This document shows positions 15,858-25,117 of a stretch of DNA of 64,000 bases, in pieces (the first letter of the stretch is position 1; every line of letters begins with the position of its first letter). Both the position numbers and the translations under genes were made by a program. This DNA comes from Flagellimonas meridianipacifica (GTDB lineage Bacteria; Bacteroidota; Bacteroidia; Flavobacteriales; Flavobacteriaceae): positions 310,001 to 374,000 of the forward strand of contig NZ_PVYX01000001.1 of NCBI RefSeq assembly GCF_003001695.1, written 5' to 3'. The notes beneath the pieces were generated by a model. That model worked only from the letters and a program-made list of their open reading frames with translations. It was not told the DNA's origin and ran no database searches.

Positions 15858-17081
15858 GTGAATAGGTCAGAATTCATTAAAACGATTTCATCGGCAACCC
15901 TGGCAACAGGGTTGCCTTTTCCTATCTGGAGTCTGAAATCCAATGAATGTTCGATAGCCATGTTCGAGGATATGGCCAAGGATGATGACTTCGTAATCAG
16001 GGACATAGACACTTTTATGCTCCGTAAAGCTCTTTTTATCTCGGTCGAACTCAACAATGGTATAAAAGGATGGGCTGAAGCCATGCCCAATGACAAACGT
16101 AGTTCCCGTACCTTAATAGAAAAAACCCTAAAGAACTACTTTGAAGGTACCAACATCTTCGACGTGGAAAAGACGTGGGACCATTGCATAAAGTCCGAAT
16201 ATGATTTAGGTCCAGGAGGTCTACTTACCTATTCATTATCGGGAATTGACTGCGCCGTTTACGACGCCATGGGTAAAGTCACTCAAAAACCCGTTTATGA
16301 GCTTTTGGGAGGTAAACTCAGGGATTCCGTAGAGATTTACGCCAGTTTTACGCGAGATGTCTATCCTACCCCCGACCAAGCTGCAGCCAAGGCAATAGCA
16401 TTGGTTGAAGAAGGATATAAAACCCTAAAATTCCGAATGCGTTGGGGACTGGAAAATCAAGACCCCCCCAATGACAATACAGTTGACTTTGCCAGGGCTC
16501 TTCGCAAAGCTGTTGGTCCCGGTGTTCAATTGGCCATGGATGCAAACATGGGACATACCCAACAAAGAGCGATTGCCCTGGGCAAAGAACTGGAAGAATT
16601 CAATTTGACATGGTGGGAAGAACCCACTGCTCCCTATGACTATTCCGCTATAAAAGCCATTGTAGAGAATGTCAATATTCCCATTGTTTTTGGGGAACAC
16701 GCCTACACGGTCGACCAGATTAAACATCTATTGACCTATGGAGGCTCATGGGCGGTAAACCCTGACCTACTTAAATGTGGAGGCTTCACCGGCGGTAAAC
16801 GTATCGGGGATTACATTGCTGAAAAAAGAGTGAAACTGGTAGCCCACAATTCCAGACCTTCCTTGAGCACTGTTTGTATGCTTCATTGGGTTTGTGCCAC
16901 TAAAATGGCCACGCTTCCTCAGGAGTTCGCGTTGCGTGAAAAAGCGCCCGGGGCTTTCGATTGTTTGACAGGTTTTCCTGAGTTTAAAAATGGTCGCTTG
17001 TATATTAGTGATAGACCTGGATTGGGGGTTGAAGTGGATGAGGACCAAGTTAGGGCCTACGATAAAAAATATACCAAATGA
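15858..17081 (+). CDS. enolase-superfamily (mandelate racemase type) enzyme with export-like leader
   Basis: A 407-residue mandelate racemase/muconate lactonising family protein. Barrel residues seen are K191-x-R193, metal ligands D228 (MDAN), E254/E255 (WWEEP) and E280 (FGEH), plus D303 and H330 (AHNSRPS), the Asp-His dyad. This set belongs to acid-sugar dehydratases and racemases. The N-terminus (MNRSEFIKTISSATLATGLP) looks like a Tat or Sec leader, with NR in place of the twin arginine, so the enzyme may be periplasmic. It stands in the pectin operon and its stop overlaps the GH28 start by four bases. The substrate is unknown; a uronic, aldaric or aldonic acid is likely. Confidence 0.85.
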   Translation: MNRSEFIKTISSATLATGLPFPIWSLKSNECSIAMFEDMAKDDDFVIRDIDTFMLRKALFISVELNNGIKGWAEAMPNDKRSSRTLIEKTLKNYFEGTNIFDVEKTWDHCIKSEYDLGPGGLLTYSLSGIDCAVYDAMGKVTQKPVYELLGGKLRDSVEIYASFTRDVYPTPDQAAAKAIALVEEGYKTLKFRMRWGLENQDPPNDNTVDFARALRKAVGPGVQLAMDANMGHTQQRAIALGKELEEFNLTWWEEPTAPYDYSAIKAIVENVNIPIVFGEHAYTVDQIKHLLTYGGSWAVNPDLLKCGGFTGGKRIGDYIAEKRVKLVAHNSRPSLSTVCMLHWVCATKMATLPQEFALREKAPGAFDCLTGFPEFKNGRLYISDRPGLGVEVDEDQVRAYDKKYTK

Positions 17082-18403
17082 GAGGTGCTGTATTGTCCAT
17101 TTCCTTATTCATTTTTCTGTTGATATCATGTAGCAATCAAAATCAGAATGAATTAAATATTCTAGATTTTGGAGCAGTTCCTGATGGCAAGACCATGAAT
17201 ACACAAGCCATTCAATCCGCAATTGAAGAGGCATTACAATCACAAGGAAAAGTAATCGTTCCTAAAGGAACTTTTTTAACCGGGGCATTGACATTGGGTC
17301 CCAATATCACTTTGCAAATTGATGAAGGAGCGACACTTTTGGCCAGTCCAAATATGGAAGACTACCCCGAAAAACATTTCATTTCTGCTCCTTATGCCGA
17401 TAGTTTGATAATTAAAGGGAAGGGAACCATAAATGGAAATGGCACCGCTTTCTTTGATAATGATTGGAAGTTTACGGAAAGACCACAACCCTGGATTGTC
17501 ATCAGTGATGCTAGAGGAGTTTCGGTAACTGGAATACGTTTTGAAAATAGCCCGTCGCATACCCTGAATTTCAATTTTTGTGACGGAGTTACTGTGGACA
17601 ATATTTCCATAAAAAATGACCCCCGAAGTCGTAATACGGATGGAATCGACATTCGAAACACCAGAAACATTACCATTACCAACTCGGACATCCGCACCGG
17701 TGATGATGCTATTTGCCTAAAAGTGACTTCCAAAGAACACCTATGGCATGACCCAAAAGGGAATCCCAGACCAAGAACCGTAGAAAATGTTTTGGTGAAG
17801 GATTGTTATCTCGAAAGTGATGATTCTGCTCTAAAACTGGGAACAGGAAGTGGTCATTTCACCCAAAACATCGTATTTGAGGATATTACTATCCGTAAAA
17901 CCCGATATGCCATGGCTTTGTTTATGATGGATGGTGGGGTTTATCGGGATATACTTTTTAAGAATATTGATGCGGAAACAGGAGCACGCCATCCTCAAGA
18001 ATACGGTATTTTTATGGATATTCATCAGCGACAAGAAGACTCTCCCGTGGGTCAAATTGAGAATATAAGGTTTGAGGATTGTTCGATTACCACAAATGGA
18101 ATTTTTTATCTCTCTGGCCATCCCGAACAACAGCTGGACAAAATCCAATTGGAAAATGTAAGCGTGACTTTCATGGACCATTTAGATAATTCTTCATGGA
18201 AAAAACCAAAAGGAAACAGGAAAATTAAACAATGGGCCTCGACATCCGATTTTGTTCGTGAAAAGGGAAAGTTTATCCTCGCAGACGCAAAGAATGTACA
18301 GATGAACAATGTAAACTTTAGCAAGGTGCCAAATGATTCCATCGCTTTGTTTTGGAAGCACAACGTTTCCATGGATACTTTAAATATTAAAATCACTCCA
18401 TGA
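17078..18403 (+). CDS. GH28 polygalacturonase-type lipoprotein
   Basis: A 441-residue parallel beta-helix glycoside hydrolase. The lipobox is LISC (C18). The GH28 catalytic aspartates are in NTDGID (D188) and TGDD (D209, D210), and the following histidine motif is GSGH (H260). The usual fourth RIK motif is replaced by RKTRYA. GH28 enzymes hydrolyse alpha-1,4-galacturonan or rhamnogalacturonan by inversion; endo or exo action cannot be told from sequence alone. It is probably anchored to the outer membrane and supplies galacturonides for the TonB receptor. It overlaps both neighbours by four bases (ATGA), a tight operon. Confidence 0.9.
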   Translation: MRGAVLSISLFIFLLISCSNQNQNELNILDFGAVPDGKTMNTQAIQSAIEEALQSQGKVIVPKGTFLTGALTLGPNITLQIDEGATLLASPNMEDYPEKHFISAPYADSLIIKGKGTINGNGTAFFDNDWKFTERPQPWIVISDARGVSVTGIRFENSPSHTLNFNFCDGVTVDNISIKNDPRSRNTDGIDIRNTRNITITNSDIRTGDDAICLKVTSKEHLWHDPKGNPRPRTVENVLVKDCYLESDDSALKLGTGSGHFTQNIVFEDITIRKTRYAMALFMMDGGVYRDILFKNIDAETGARHPQEYGIFMDIHQRQEDSPVGQIENIRFEDCSITTNGIFYLSGHPEQQLDKIQLENVSVTFMDHLDNSSWKKPKGNRKIKQWASTSDFVREKGKFILADAKNVQMNNVNFSKVPNDSIALFWKHNVSMDTLNIKITP

Positions 18404-19653
18404 CCCATAAAATACTCCTTGCCATTCCCCTTTTTTGGTGTTTAATGGGGTGCGCCCAAAAAGAATCCCTGGATTTAGATGAATCATATCAACAAAAAAT
18501 AAAGGTTTCATTAAACCGAGCGATACAACATGCTGGTAAAGTGTGTTTGGATTCCAAAGGAAAAGCTAAGGGCGACTATGAAATGATATCCGGCGAATGG
18601 TCGGAGTATGAACCTGCTTGGCACACAGGGCAATTGATACAAGGGCTTTTGGAAGCCTACCAGGTAACCCAAAACCACGATGCTTTAAACCATGCGAAAA
18701 AAGGCGGAGATTGGTGGACAAGTCTCCAATTTCCTGAGGGACATCCACTGGCAGGTTATCTAAATGCGATTCATGGTGCAAGTGTGGGAAACTTAATCAA
18801 TACGACCACCATTACGGATGGAACGCCCGGGCTCTTCGACCTAAGCGCAGTAACGGGAGACGACAATTATGCTGAAGTCGCCAGCTCGGCTGGAAAATGG
18901 ATTTTGGACAACCTCTATCTTCAAGAGCATCGGCTAAGCTATAATATTGTGAATCCAGAAACCGGAGAAATCTGGAAAGACAAAAGTCCGCATGCCCAAC
19001 ATCAAGGTCATGAAATTACAATCAAGCAGGTTGCACGACCCAATGCCGAGGGCTATTTGTGGAAAGACATGTTTGAATTTACAGGGGAGGAACGTTATAA
19101 AAATGCCTTTTTAGAGGTTTGCGATGGACTTATCGCCAGTCAAAGTGAAAATGGCTTCTGGATGGATTTTGAGCCGAATGACCCCAACACTGGAAAAATC
19201 CATGCTCGATTCAATACTTGGAATGCTGAGGCTTTGATTGAAGCATATACATTGACCCAGAATCAAAAATACTTGGATGCCGCTCTTAAAACGGGTCACG
19301 GATTGGCTTCTATTCAACAAAAAAATGGGGTGATTTTCTACTTAAGCTATACCGATGGGTCAGTGGATAATCGCTCTCCATGTGGTTCAGGAACTTCATT
19401 TGCCGGTATTCTCTGGCTACGATTATTAGAGTTGGGGCATACGGATTTCAAGGCGAATATTAAAAAAGCACTGGACTTCACTTTAAATAATCAATTTTCA
19501 GTTGAACACCCCGACGAAAACTTAGCAGGAGGGTATTATGAAATTCGCCAAAAAGCGAAAGACAATGGAAAAATGAAGCTCATCTATCGCGACATTGCCA
19601 CAGCATTTGGATTACGGTTTTTAAGTGATGTACACCAACATGAATTTCAGTAG
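18400..19653 (+). CDS. alpha/alpha-toroid glycosidase-like lipoprotein
   Basis: A 417-residue lipoprotein (lipobox LMGC, C18) with the repeated helical hairpins of (alpha/alpha)6 barrels: WHTGQLIQGLLEAYQVT, WWTSLQFPEGHP, LWKDMFEFTGEERY, FNTWNAEALIEAYTLT, CGSGTSFAGILWLRLLELG. The fold resembles GH88/GH105 unsaturated uronyl hydrolases and newer toroid families seen in pectin loci, but I cannot place it with certainty. In context it should act on a pectic or glucuronate-containing side chain at the cell surface or in the periplasm. It is the fifth gene of the operon, coupled to the GH28 gene upstream by a four-base overlap. Confidence 0.7.
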   Translation: MTHKILLAIPLFWCLMGCAQKESLDLDESYQQKIKVSLNRAIQHAGKVCLDSKGKAKGDYEMISGEWSEYEPAWHTGQLIQGLLEAYQVTQNHDALNHAKKGGDWWTSLQFPEGHPLAGYLNAIHGASVGNLINTTTITDGTPGLFDLSAVTGDDNYAEVASSAGKWILDNLYLQEHRLSYNIVNPETGEIWKDKSPHAQHQGHEITIKQVARPNAEGYLWKDMFEFTGEERYKNAFLEVCDGLIASQSENGFWMDFEPNDPNTGKIHARFNTWNAEALIEAYTLTQNQKYLDAALKTGHGLASIQQKNGVIFYLSYTDGSVDNRSPCGSGTSFAGILWLRLLELGHTDFKANIKKALDFTLNNQFSVEHPDENLAGGYYEIRQKAKDNGKMKLIYRDIATAFGLRFLSDVHQHEFQ

Positions 19654-19656
19654 GAT

Positions 19657-21063
19657 ATGAAGTCATCAAAAAGTATATCACAGTACAGTTCGAGAGTAAA
19701 AACAATAATTGGAATCGTTCTGATGTTGTTCAGTTTGGCATGTAATATGCAACCTAAGGATGATTTCACCAAAGAAAAGGCCCAACATACCATAACTGAA
19801 GCTTGGTCTACGACATATCCCAGGATTTTGGAAACTATTCAAACTCCCACCTTTCGGGATACCACAGTGGTTATTAAGGACACTGCGGATTTTAGAAACA
19901 ACATCAACAAGGCTATTTCGCAGCTTTCGGAAGATGGTGGCGGTACGATAAAAGTCAGCCCAGGAAGATACCATGTTAAGGGCAGTATCTTTCTAGCATC
20001 AAACATCCGATTGTATTTGGAAAACGGGGTGGAACTTTGGTTTTCACCCCATCCTTCTGATTACTTACCTGTTGTAAAATCCCGTTGGGAGGGGACTTTT
20101 CTTATGAATTATTCTCCACTGATTTATGCACTTGATGCCGAGAATATCGCAATTACCGGAAAAGGGTTGATCAATGGTCAAGCTGAAAAAAAGTGGCATG
20201 AGTGGAAACAAAAGCAGGATGAAGATAAAAAGCTTCTCCGCCAAATGGGGAATGACAAAATCCCTTTAGAAGAACGAGTTTTTGGAGAAGGGCATTATCT
20301 CCGTCCTTCGACCATTGAATTTATCAACTGCAAAAACATCCTTTTGGAGGATTTCAGTGTAAAAGGTTCACCTTTTTGGACGATTCATCCCGTACTTTCC
20401 GAAAATGTTACGATACGTTCACTAAATATTGGAGCGGGTACCACCAATGATGATGGTATCGACCCCGAAAGCTGTAAAAATGTACTCATCGAAAACTGCA
20501 TAATTCATACCCATGATGACTGCGTGGCGATAAAAGCAGGTCGTGACCAAGATGGATGGCCCTACCCTCCCACCGAAAGTGTTATCGTTCGAAACAGCAC
20601 CTTTAATACCGAAGTAGGTAGCGGATTTTGTATAGGATCCGAAATGTCCGCTGGGGTGCGAAATGTTTTTGTGGAGAACTGTGAACTAATTGGAAGCGGA
20701 AAACATGCCTTTCAGTTTAAAAGCAATCCGGACCGAGGCGGTTTTATCAAAAACGTTTTCATACGAAACATTGACGTTGGAACCGTAAAATACGGTTTTG
20801 AGTTCACTACTGATTATAAGGGTTGGCGGGGAAACGAATATTTTACAAAGTATCAGGATTTCTATTTTCAGGATATTCGAATCGAAGAAGCCACAGATAA
20901 GTCCATTGTCGTCAAAGGTAGACCTGAAGAACCTATTCGAAAGGTATATTTTGAAAACTGCTTTATTGACCAATCTCCGCAATCGGAAGTGGTTTCGGAA
21001 GCTTCACAAATACTTTTTGAGAACACCAAAATCAACACGAACATATTACCTACAAACAATTGA
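19657..21063 (+). CDS. GH28 exo-polygalacturonase-type lipoprotein
   Basis: A 468-residue GH28 protein of the longer bacterial type. The lipobox is SLAC (C29). Catalytic segments are NDDGID (D266), HDD (D287, D288) and the conserved GSEMSAG (327-333), which in this subfamily replaces the GHG motif and is associated with exo-acting poly-alpha-galacturonosidases. An insertion rich in Lys, Glu and Gln (about 175-215) precedes the catalytic core. It would trim galacturonate or digalacturonate from chain ends, complementing the first GH28. It begins three bases after the preceding stop. Confidence 0.9.
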   Translation: MKSSKSISQYSSRVKTIIGIVLMLFSLACNMQPKDDFTKEKAQHTITEAWSTTYPRILETIQTPTFRDTTVVIKDTADFRNNINKAISQLSEDGGGTIKVSPGRYHVKGSIFLASNIRLYLENGVELWFSPHPSDYLPVVKSRWEGTFLMNYSPLIYALDAENIAITGKGLINGQAEKKWHEWKQKQDEDKKLLRQMGNDKIPLEERVFGEGHYLRPSTIEFINCKNILLEDFSVKGSPFWTIHPVLSENVTIRSLNIGAGTTNDDGIDPESCKNVLIENCIIHTHDDCVAIKAGRDQDGWPYPPTESVIVRNSTFNTEVGSGFCIGSEMSAGVRNVFVENCELIGSGKHAFQFKSNPDRGGFIKNVFIRNIDVGTVKYGFEFTTDYKGWRGNEYFTKYQDFYFQDIRIEEATDKSIVVKGRPEEPIRKVYFENCFIDQSPQSEVVSEASQILFENTKINTNILPTNN

Positions 21064-21066
21064 ACT

Positions 21067-22920
21067 ATGAAAAGAATACTTCTTTGTTTTTTCCTATTCT
21101 GCCTTTTTGGAATCCAGTCGATATGGTCTCAAGAACCCTTACTTCAAAATGCATACAACAGGCCTTCCACCCTGCTCAATGGCAACTGGAAATATGTTAT
21201 TGACCCGTACGACACGGGGTATCGCAACCACAGAAATTGGCTTCCCTTTGATCGGGCTGAATCTACCAAGGCCTCGGCAAAACCCTATTATACCGATAAG
21301 GTCATAGAAAATCGCTGGGACCGTGTGGAGTACAATTTTAATACCTCTTCAGAGATTTTGGTGCCTGGGGATTGGAACAGTCAATTCGAAAAACTGGAAT
21401 ATTACGAGGGTGCCATTTGGTATCGCACCACTTTCGATTATACCATCAAGGATGACACAGAAGTGTTTCTATATTTTGGAGCCGTCAACTATCAGACTAA
21501 TGTATACCTCAACGGGGAAAAGGTCGGTCAGCATTCAGGAGGATTTGACCCTTTCAATTTTGAGGTCTCCGATAAACTAAAATCCAAGGATAATTCTTTG
21601 GTGGTCCGTGTGGACAACAAAAGGGAAAAGCATCGTGTCCCCAACTATACAACAGACTGGTGGAATTATGGGGGTATTACCCGAGATGTGAAGCTTATAG
21701 AAGTTCCACAAACCCATATTCAAGATTACCAAATTCAATTGGACCCCAACAACTCCGATTTGATTAAAGGTTATGTCCAAATATTGAAAGGAGCAAAGCA
21801 GAATGTGACGATTGAAATCCCAGAAGCAAAGATTAATGAAACCTTTCAGTTGGATGAAATGGGAAGAGCTGAATTCCAAATTTCAGCAAAGCGCATTAAA
21901 AAGTGGTATCCAAAACGCCCCAAATTGTATAAGGTTGAAATCACTTGCGGTGAAGACACTTTACTGGATAATATTGGTTTCAGAACCATTTCAACGGATG
22001 GTCCAAATATCCTATTGAACGGAAAGTCCGTTTTTCTCCGTGGCATCAGTCTTCATGAAGAAAACCCCATAAAGGTTGGCAGAGCAAATTCTTTGGAAGA
22101 AGCCCAAATGCTCTTCGGATGGGCTCAAGAACTCAATTGTAATTTTGTACGCCTCGCACACTATCCCCACAATGAACATATGCCTCGGCTGGCTGACAAA
22201 TTGGGAATCTTACTTTGGGAAGAAATACCGGTATATTGGGGCATTGATTATGAAAATCCGGAGGCTTTTGCCCAAGCCAAATCACAATTGGAAACGCTTG
22301 TACATCGTGACAAAAACCGAGCAAGTGTAATTGTATGGTCAGTGGCCAATGAGACCCCAGAAGTTCCTTCGCGATTAAGGTTTTTAAGGGATTTAAAAAA
22401 GATTACTCTTGCTATTGACGACACTCGATTTATTAGCGCTGCCCTCGAAAGAGATGAAAAAAGTACTGCTGATACCGTTAAGATTCCCGACCCTTTTGCC
22501 GAAGATGTAGATATGATTGCATGTAATGAGTACATCGGATGGTATTCTGGGTTACCCGAGCGATGTTCAGAAGTGACTTGGGAACTACCTGATGACAAAC
22601 CATTTTTTGTCAGTGAGTTTGGGGGTGGAGCATTGTACAACCATCATGGTGATAAGTTAACACGATGGACTGAAGAATATCAAGAGTACTTATATGAAGA
22701 ACAAATCAAAATGCTTCGCAAAATTCCAACCTTGCGAGGCATGACCCCTTGGATTTTGGCTGATTTTCGTTCACCCAGAAGAAACTTGCCTTTAATTCAA
22801 GATGGGTGGAATCGAAAAGGGTTAATTTCCAACGGAGGTCATAAAAAGAAAGCCTTTCATGTTTTAAAGGCCTATTACGATGAAATGGAGGAAATCTATG
22901 ATTATTCCATAAAGGACTAA
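21067..22920 (+). CDS. GH2 beta-glucuronidase/beta-galactosidase-like, secreted
   Basis: A 617-residue GH2 enzyme with a signal peptide (cut near residue 21, WSQ). The sugar-binding jelly-roll covers about 30-210 (YYEGAIWYRTTF, GGFDPFNFEVS), the Ig-like domain about 215-310 and the TIM barrel the rest. The acid/base is E429 (WSVANE) and the nucleophile E517 (SEFGGGA). Motifs NFVRLAHYPHNE and the C-terminal GMTPWILADFRSP resemble beta-glucuronidases (UidA type), which would fit a locus that also contains the fructuronate/mannonate branch. Galactosidase activity cannot be excluded. It is the last gene of the seven-gene operon; a hairpin repeat follows. Confidence 0.88.
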   Translation: MKRILLCFFLFCLFGIQSIWSQEPLLQNAYNRPSTLLNGNWKYVIDPYDTGYRNHRNWLPFDRAESTKASAKPYYTDKVIENRWDRVEYNFNTSSEILVPGDWNSQFEKLEYYEGAIWYRTTFDYTIKDDTEVFLYFGAVNYQTNVYLNGEKVGQHSGGFDPFNFEVSDKLKSKDNSLVVRVDNKREKHRVPNYTTDWWNYGGITRDVKLIEVPQTHIQDYQIQLDPNNSDLIKGYVQILKGAKQNVTIEIPEAKINETFQLDEMGRAEFQISAKRIKKWYPKRPKLYKVEITCGEDTLLDNIGFRTISTDGPNILLNGKSVFLRGISLHEENPIKVGRANSLEEAQMLFGWAQELNCNFVRLAHYPHNEHMPRLADKLGILLWEEIPVYWGIDYENPEAFAQAKSQLETLVHRDKNRASVIVWSVANETPEVPSRLRFLRDLKKITLAIDDTRFISAALERDEKSTADTVKIPDPFAEDVDMIACNEYIGWYSGLPERCSEVTWELPDDKPFFVSEFGGGALYNHHGDKLTRWTEEYQEYLYEEQIKMLRKIPTLRGMTPWILADFRSPRRNLPLIQDGWNRKGLISNGGHKKKAFHVLKAYYDEMEEIYDYSIKD

Positions 22921-22960
22921 TTCAGATTCCTTGACATCATGATACCTTTGAAAGTAAAAC

Positions 22961-23074
22961 CGTCAGTTCGAGTGTTTTCCAAAGGAAAAAGTATCGAGAA
23001 CAAGGTTTTTAATTTCGAAATGCACTTCTCGATAAGATTTTCTGGAAAAACACAGAAAATCACTCGAAGTGACG
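22961..23074. repeat. long imperfect hairpin, REP-like, between convergent genes
   Basis: Outer arms CGTCAGTTCGAGTG (22961-22974) and CACTCGAAGTGACG (23061-23074) pair with one mismatch. Inner arms TATCGAGAA (22992-23000) and TTCTCGATA (23026-23034) pair perfectly, and TTTTCC/GGAAAAA between them also pair. The element fills the gap between the GH2 gene and uxuA and may act as a two-way terminator or be one copy of a dispersed REP/MITE family. Confidence 0.7.
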
Positions 23075-23099
23075 AATTTTCTTAAGAATTGGCGATAGA

Positions 23100-24275
23100 T
23101 TAATTAGAATCTTTCATCGTTAAAATGGCATGTTCCAACCCTCGCAATTCCGCTAATCCTTTTAAGCGTCCAATACCCGTATATCCGGGATTAGCTTTCT
23201 TGTTCAAGTCATCCATCATCTGATGGCCATGATCTGGCCGCATAGGGACCGGATATTCTTTTCCTTGCTGCATAACACTAAGTTCTTGCATGACTTCTAC
23301 CATGGGCACGTCACCCTTTAAATGGTCAGCTTCATGAAAATTCCCTTCATCGTCCCGCTCCGTTGAACGCAAGTGGATAAAATGAATACGATCTTTAAAT
23401 TGGCACACCATAGTAGGTAGGTCATTATCGGCCCTAACACCAAAAGAACCAGTGCAAAAGGTCAAACCGTTATTGGTGCTGTCCGTTTGCGTAAAAATGC
23501 GCTCTACATCGGCCATTGTACTGACCACTCTGGGCAACCCAAAAATGTCGAATGGAGGGTCATCGGGATGGATAGCTATATTGACACCTACTGCTTCACA
23601 AATTGGAATGATTTCATCCAAGAAAAGCTTTAGGTGTAGTTCCAACTTTTCGTGGTCAATGTCCTTATACCTATCAAGTTGCTCCTGAAACTGTTCCAAA
23701 GTGTAGCCCTCTTCCGCTCCGGGTAATCCTGCAATAATGGTTTGGGTAAGCTCTGCTTTTTCGGAAGCTCCCATATGTTCAAATCTCGCTTTTCCCATGG
23801 CGATCTGCTCTTTTGTATAGTTCCTTTCAGCATTTGGGCGTTTTAGAATAAACACATCAAAGGCTACAAAGGCAGCTGTTTCAAAGCGTAATGCTCTCGC
23901 CCCGTTTGGGAGTTCATAGGCAAGGTCGGTACGGGTCCAATCCAGAACGGGCATAAAATTGTAACAGACCGTTTGAATGCCTTCTTCCGCTAGATGTTCC
24001 AGGGAGGTTTTGTAATTATCGATGTGTTGTTTATAGTTGCCACTTCGCGTTTTGATTTCCTCATGAACAGGAATGCTTTCGACCACGGCCCATACTAACC
24101 CAGCCGCTTCGATTTCTTCTTTGCGTTTTCGAATTTCTTCCCTTGGCCAAACTTTTCCGTTGGGAATATGATGCAAAGCAGTAACCACGCCAGTAGCCCC
24201 CGCCTGCCGAATATCTGAAAGACTAACCGGGTCGTTTGGTCCGTACCAACGCATGGTTTGCAATAGTTTCTTCAT
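23100..24275 (-). CDS. uxuA: mannonate dehydratase
   Basis: A 391-residue enzyme that dehydrates D-mannonate to 2-keto-3-deoxy-D-gluconate. The sequence is typical of UxuA from the start ([31 protein letters not shown]). Metal and active-site segments follow in order: [33 protein letters not shown] and [12 protein letters not shown]. Length is normal. It closes a minus-strand operon uxaA - SDR - uxuA (17-base gap to the SDR gene), so the mannonate made from glucuronate via UxaC and the SDR reductase enters here. It is convergent with the GH2 gene. Confidence 0.95.
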   Translation of the reverse strand: MKKLLQTMRWYGPNDPVSLSDIRQAGATGVVTALHHIPNGKVWPREEIRKRKEEIEAAGLVWAVVESIPVHEEIKTRSGNYKQHIDNYKTSLEHLAEEGIQTVCYNFMPVLDWTRTDLAYELPNGARALRFETAAFVAFDVFILKRPNAERNYTKEQIAMGKARFEHMGASEKAELTQTIIAGLPGAEEGYTLEQFQEQLDRYKDIDHEKLELHLKLFLDEIIPICEAVGVNIAIHPDDPPFDIFGLPRVVSTMADVERIFTQTDSTNNGLTFCTGSFGVRADNDLPTMVCQFKDRIHFIHLRSTERDDEGNFHEADHLKGDVPMVEVMQELSVMQQGKEYPVPMRPDHGHQMMDDLNKKANPGYTGIGRLKGLAELRGLEHAILTMKDSN

Positions 24276-24292
24276 CTCTTCAAACTAATTTT

Positions 24293-25108
24293 TTAAACTC
24301 CCGAATAGGCCCCAAAGCCACCATCCACAGAAAGTACCGTGCCTGTTACAAATTTTGAAGCGTCACTGCTCAAATAATGAATAGCCCCGAAGAGCTCATT
24401 CGGCTGTCCAAACCGACTCATTGGCGTGTTACCAATAATTTGGTTCGCTCTATCCGTATAACTTCCATCCGTATTCGTCAAGAGTTCTTTGTTCTGTTTT
24501 GTGAGGAAAAAACCAGGAGCGACAGCATTTACTCGTAATCCTTCCCCATATTTTTTCGCAAACTCGATGGCAAGCCATTTGGTGAGATTATCGATAGCGG
24601 CCTTCGCGGACGAATACCCCATAACCCTAGTCAATGGCCGCTCGGCAGACATACTGGAGATATTGATGATACTTCCCTTTTTATCATCCAGAAAAAGGGG
24701 TAAAAAGGATTTAATGGAGAGATAGGTCCCCACGTAGTTGAGGTCGATGATTTTTCTGAGGGCCTCTACATCACTATCCAATAGCGTTTGCTCCGGGTTG
24801 ATAATCGCCCCCGCCATATTACCGCCAGCAGCATTGATGAGTACATCCAAACTACCAAATTGGGATTTTACGGTATCCGAAACACTTTTTAGGTTTTCCT
24901 CATCGGTTACGTCGCAGCCAAAGGGTGCGGCTTTACCACCGTTTTTTATAATGTCATCTGCCACTGTTTGGGCTTCTGACAACTTCCTTCCCAGTATAAT
25001 AAGATTTGCACCTTGTTCCGCAAGGTATTTGGACCATTCTGACCCCAAGACCCCAGTTCCACCGGTTATAAGAATATTTTTTCCTTCAATATCAAATAAG
25101 TATTTCAT
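24293..25108 (-). CDS. SDR oxidoreductase, probable fructuronate reductase
   Basis: A 271-residue short-chain dehydrogenase: cofactor motif TGGTGVLG (residues 15-22), NAAGG, the catalytic Ser in INISSMSAE, then Y-SSA-K, and the C-terminal VDGGFGAYSGV. SDR enzymes of this kind replace the long-chain UxuB in many Bacteroidota and reduce D-fructuronate to D-mannonate; that assignment rests on its place between uxaA and uxuA and the lack of another UxuB in the locus. Another uronate-linked keto-acid is possible as substrate. It is 9 bases from the uxaA stop and 17 bases from uxuA. Confidence 0.8.
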   Translation of the reverse strand: MKYLFDIEGKNILITGGTGVLGSEWSKYLAEQGANLIILGRKLSEAQTVADDIIKNGGKAAPFGCDVTDEENLKSVSDTVKSQFGSLDVLINAAGGNMAGAIINPEQTLLDSDVEALRKIIDLNYVGTYLSIKSFLPLFLDDKKGSIINISSMSAERPLTRVMGYSSAKAAIDNLTKWLAIEFAKKYGEGLRVNAVAPGFFLTKQNKELLTNTDGSYTDRANQIIGNTPMSRFGQPNELFGAIHYLSSDASKFVTGTVLSVDGGFGAYSGV

Positions 25109-25117
25109 GCAAAACAG

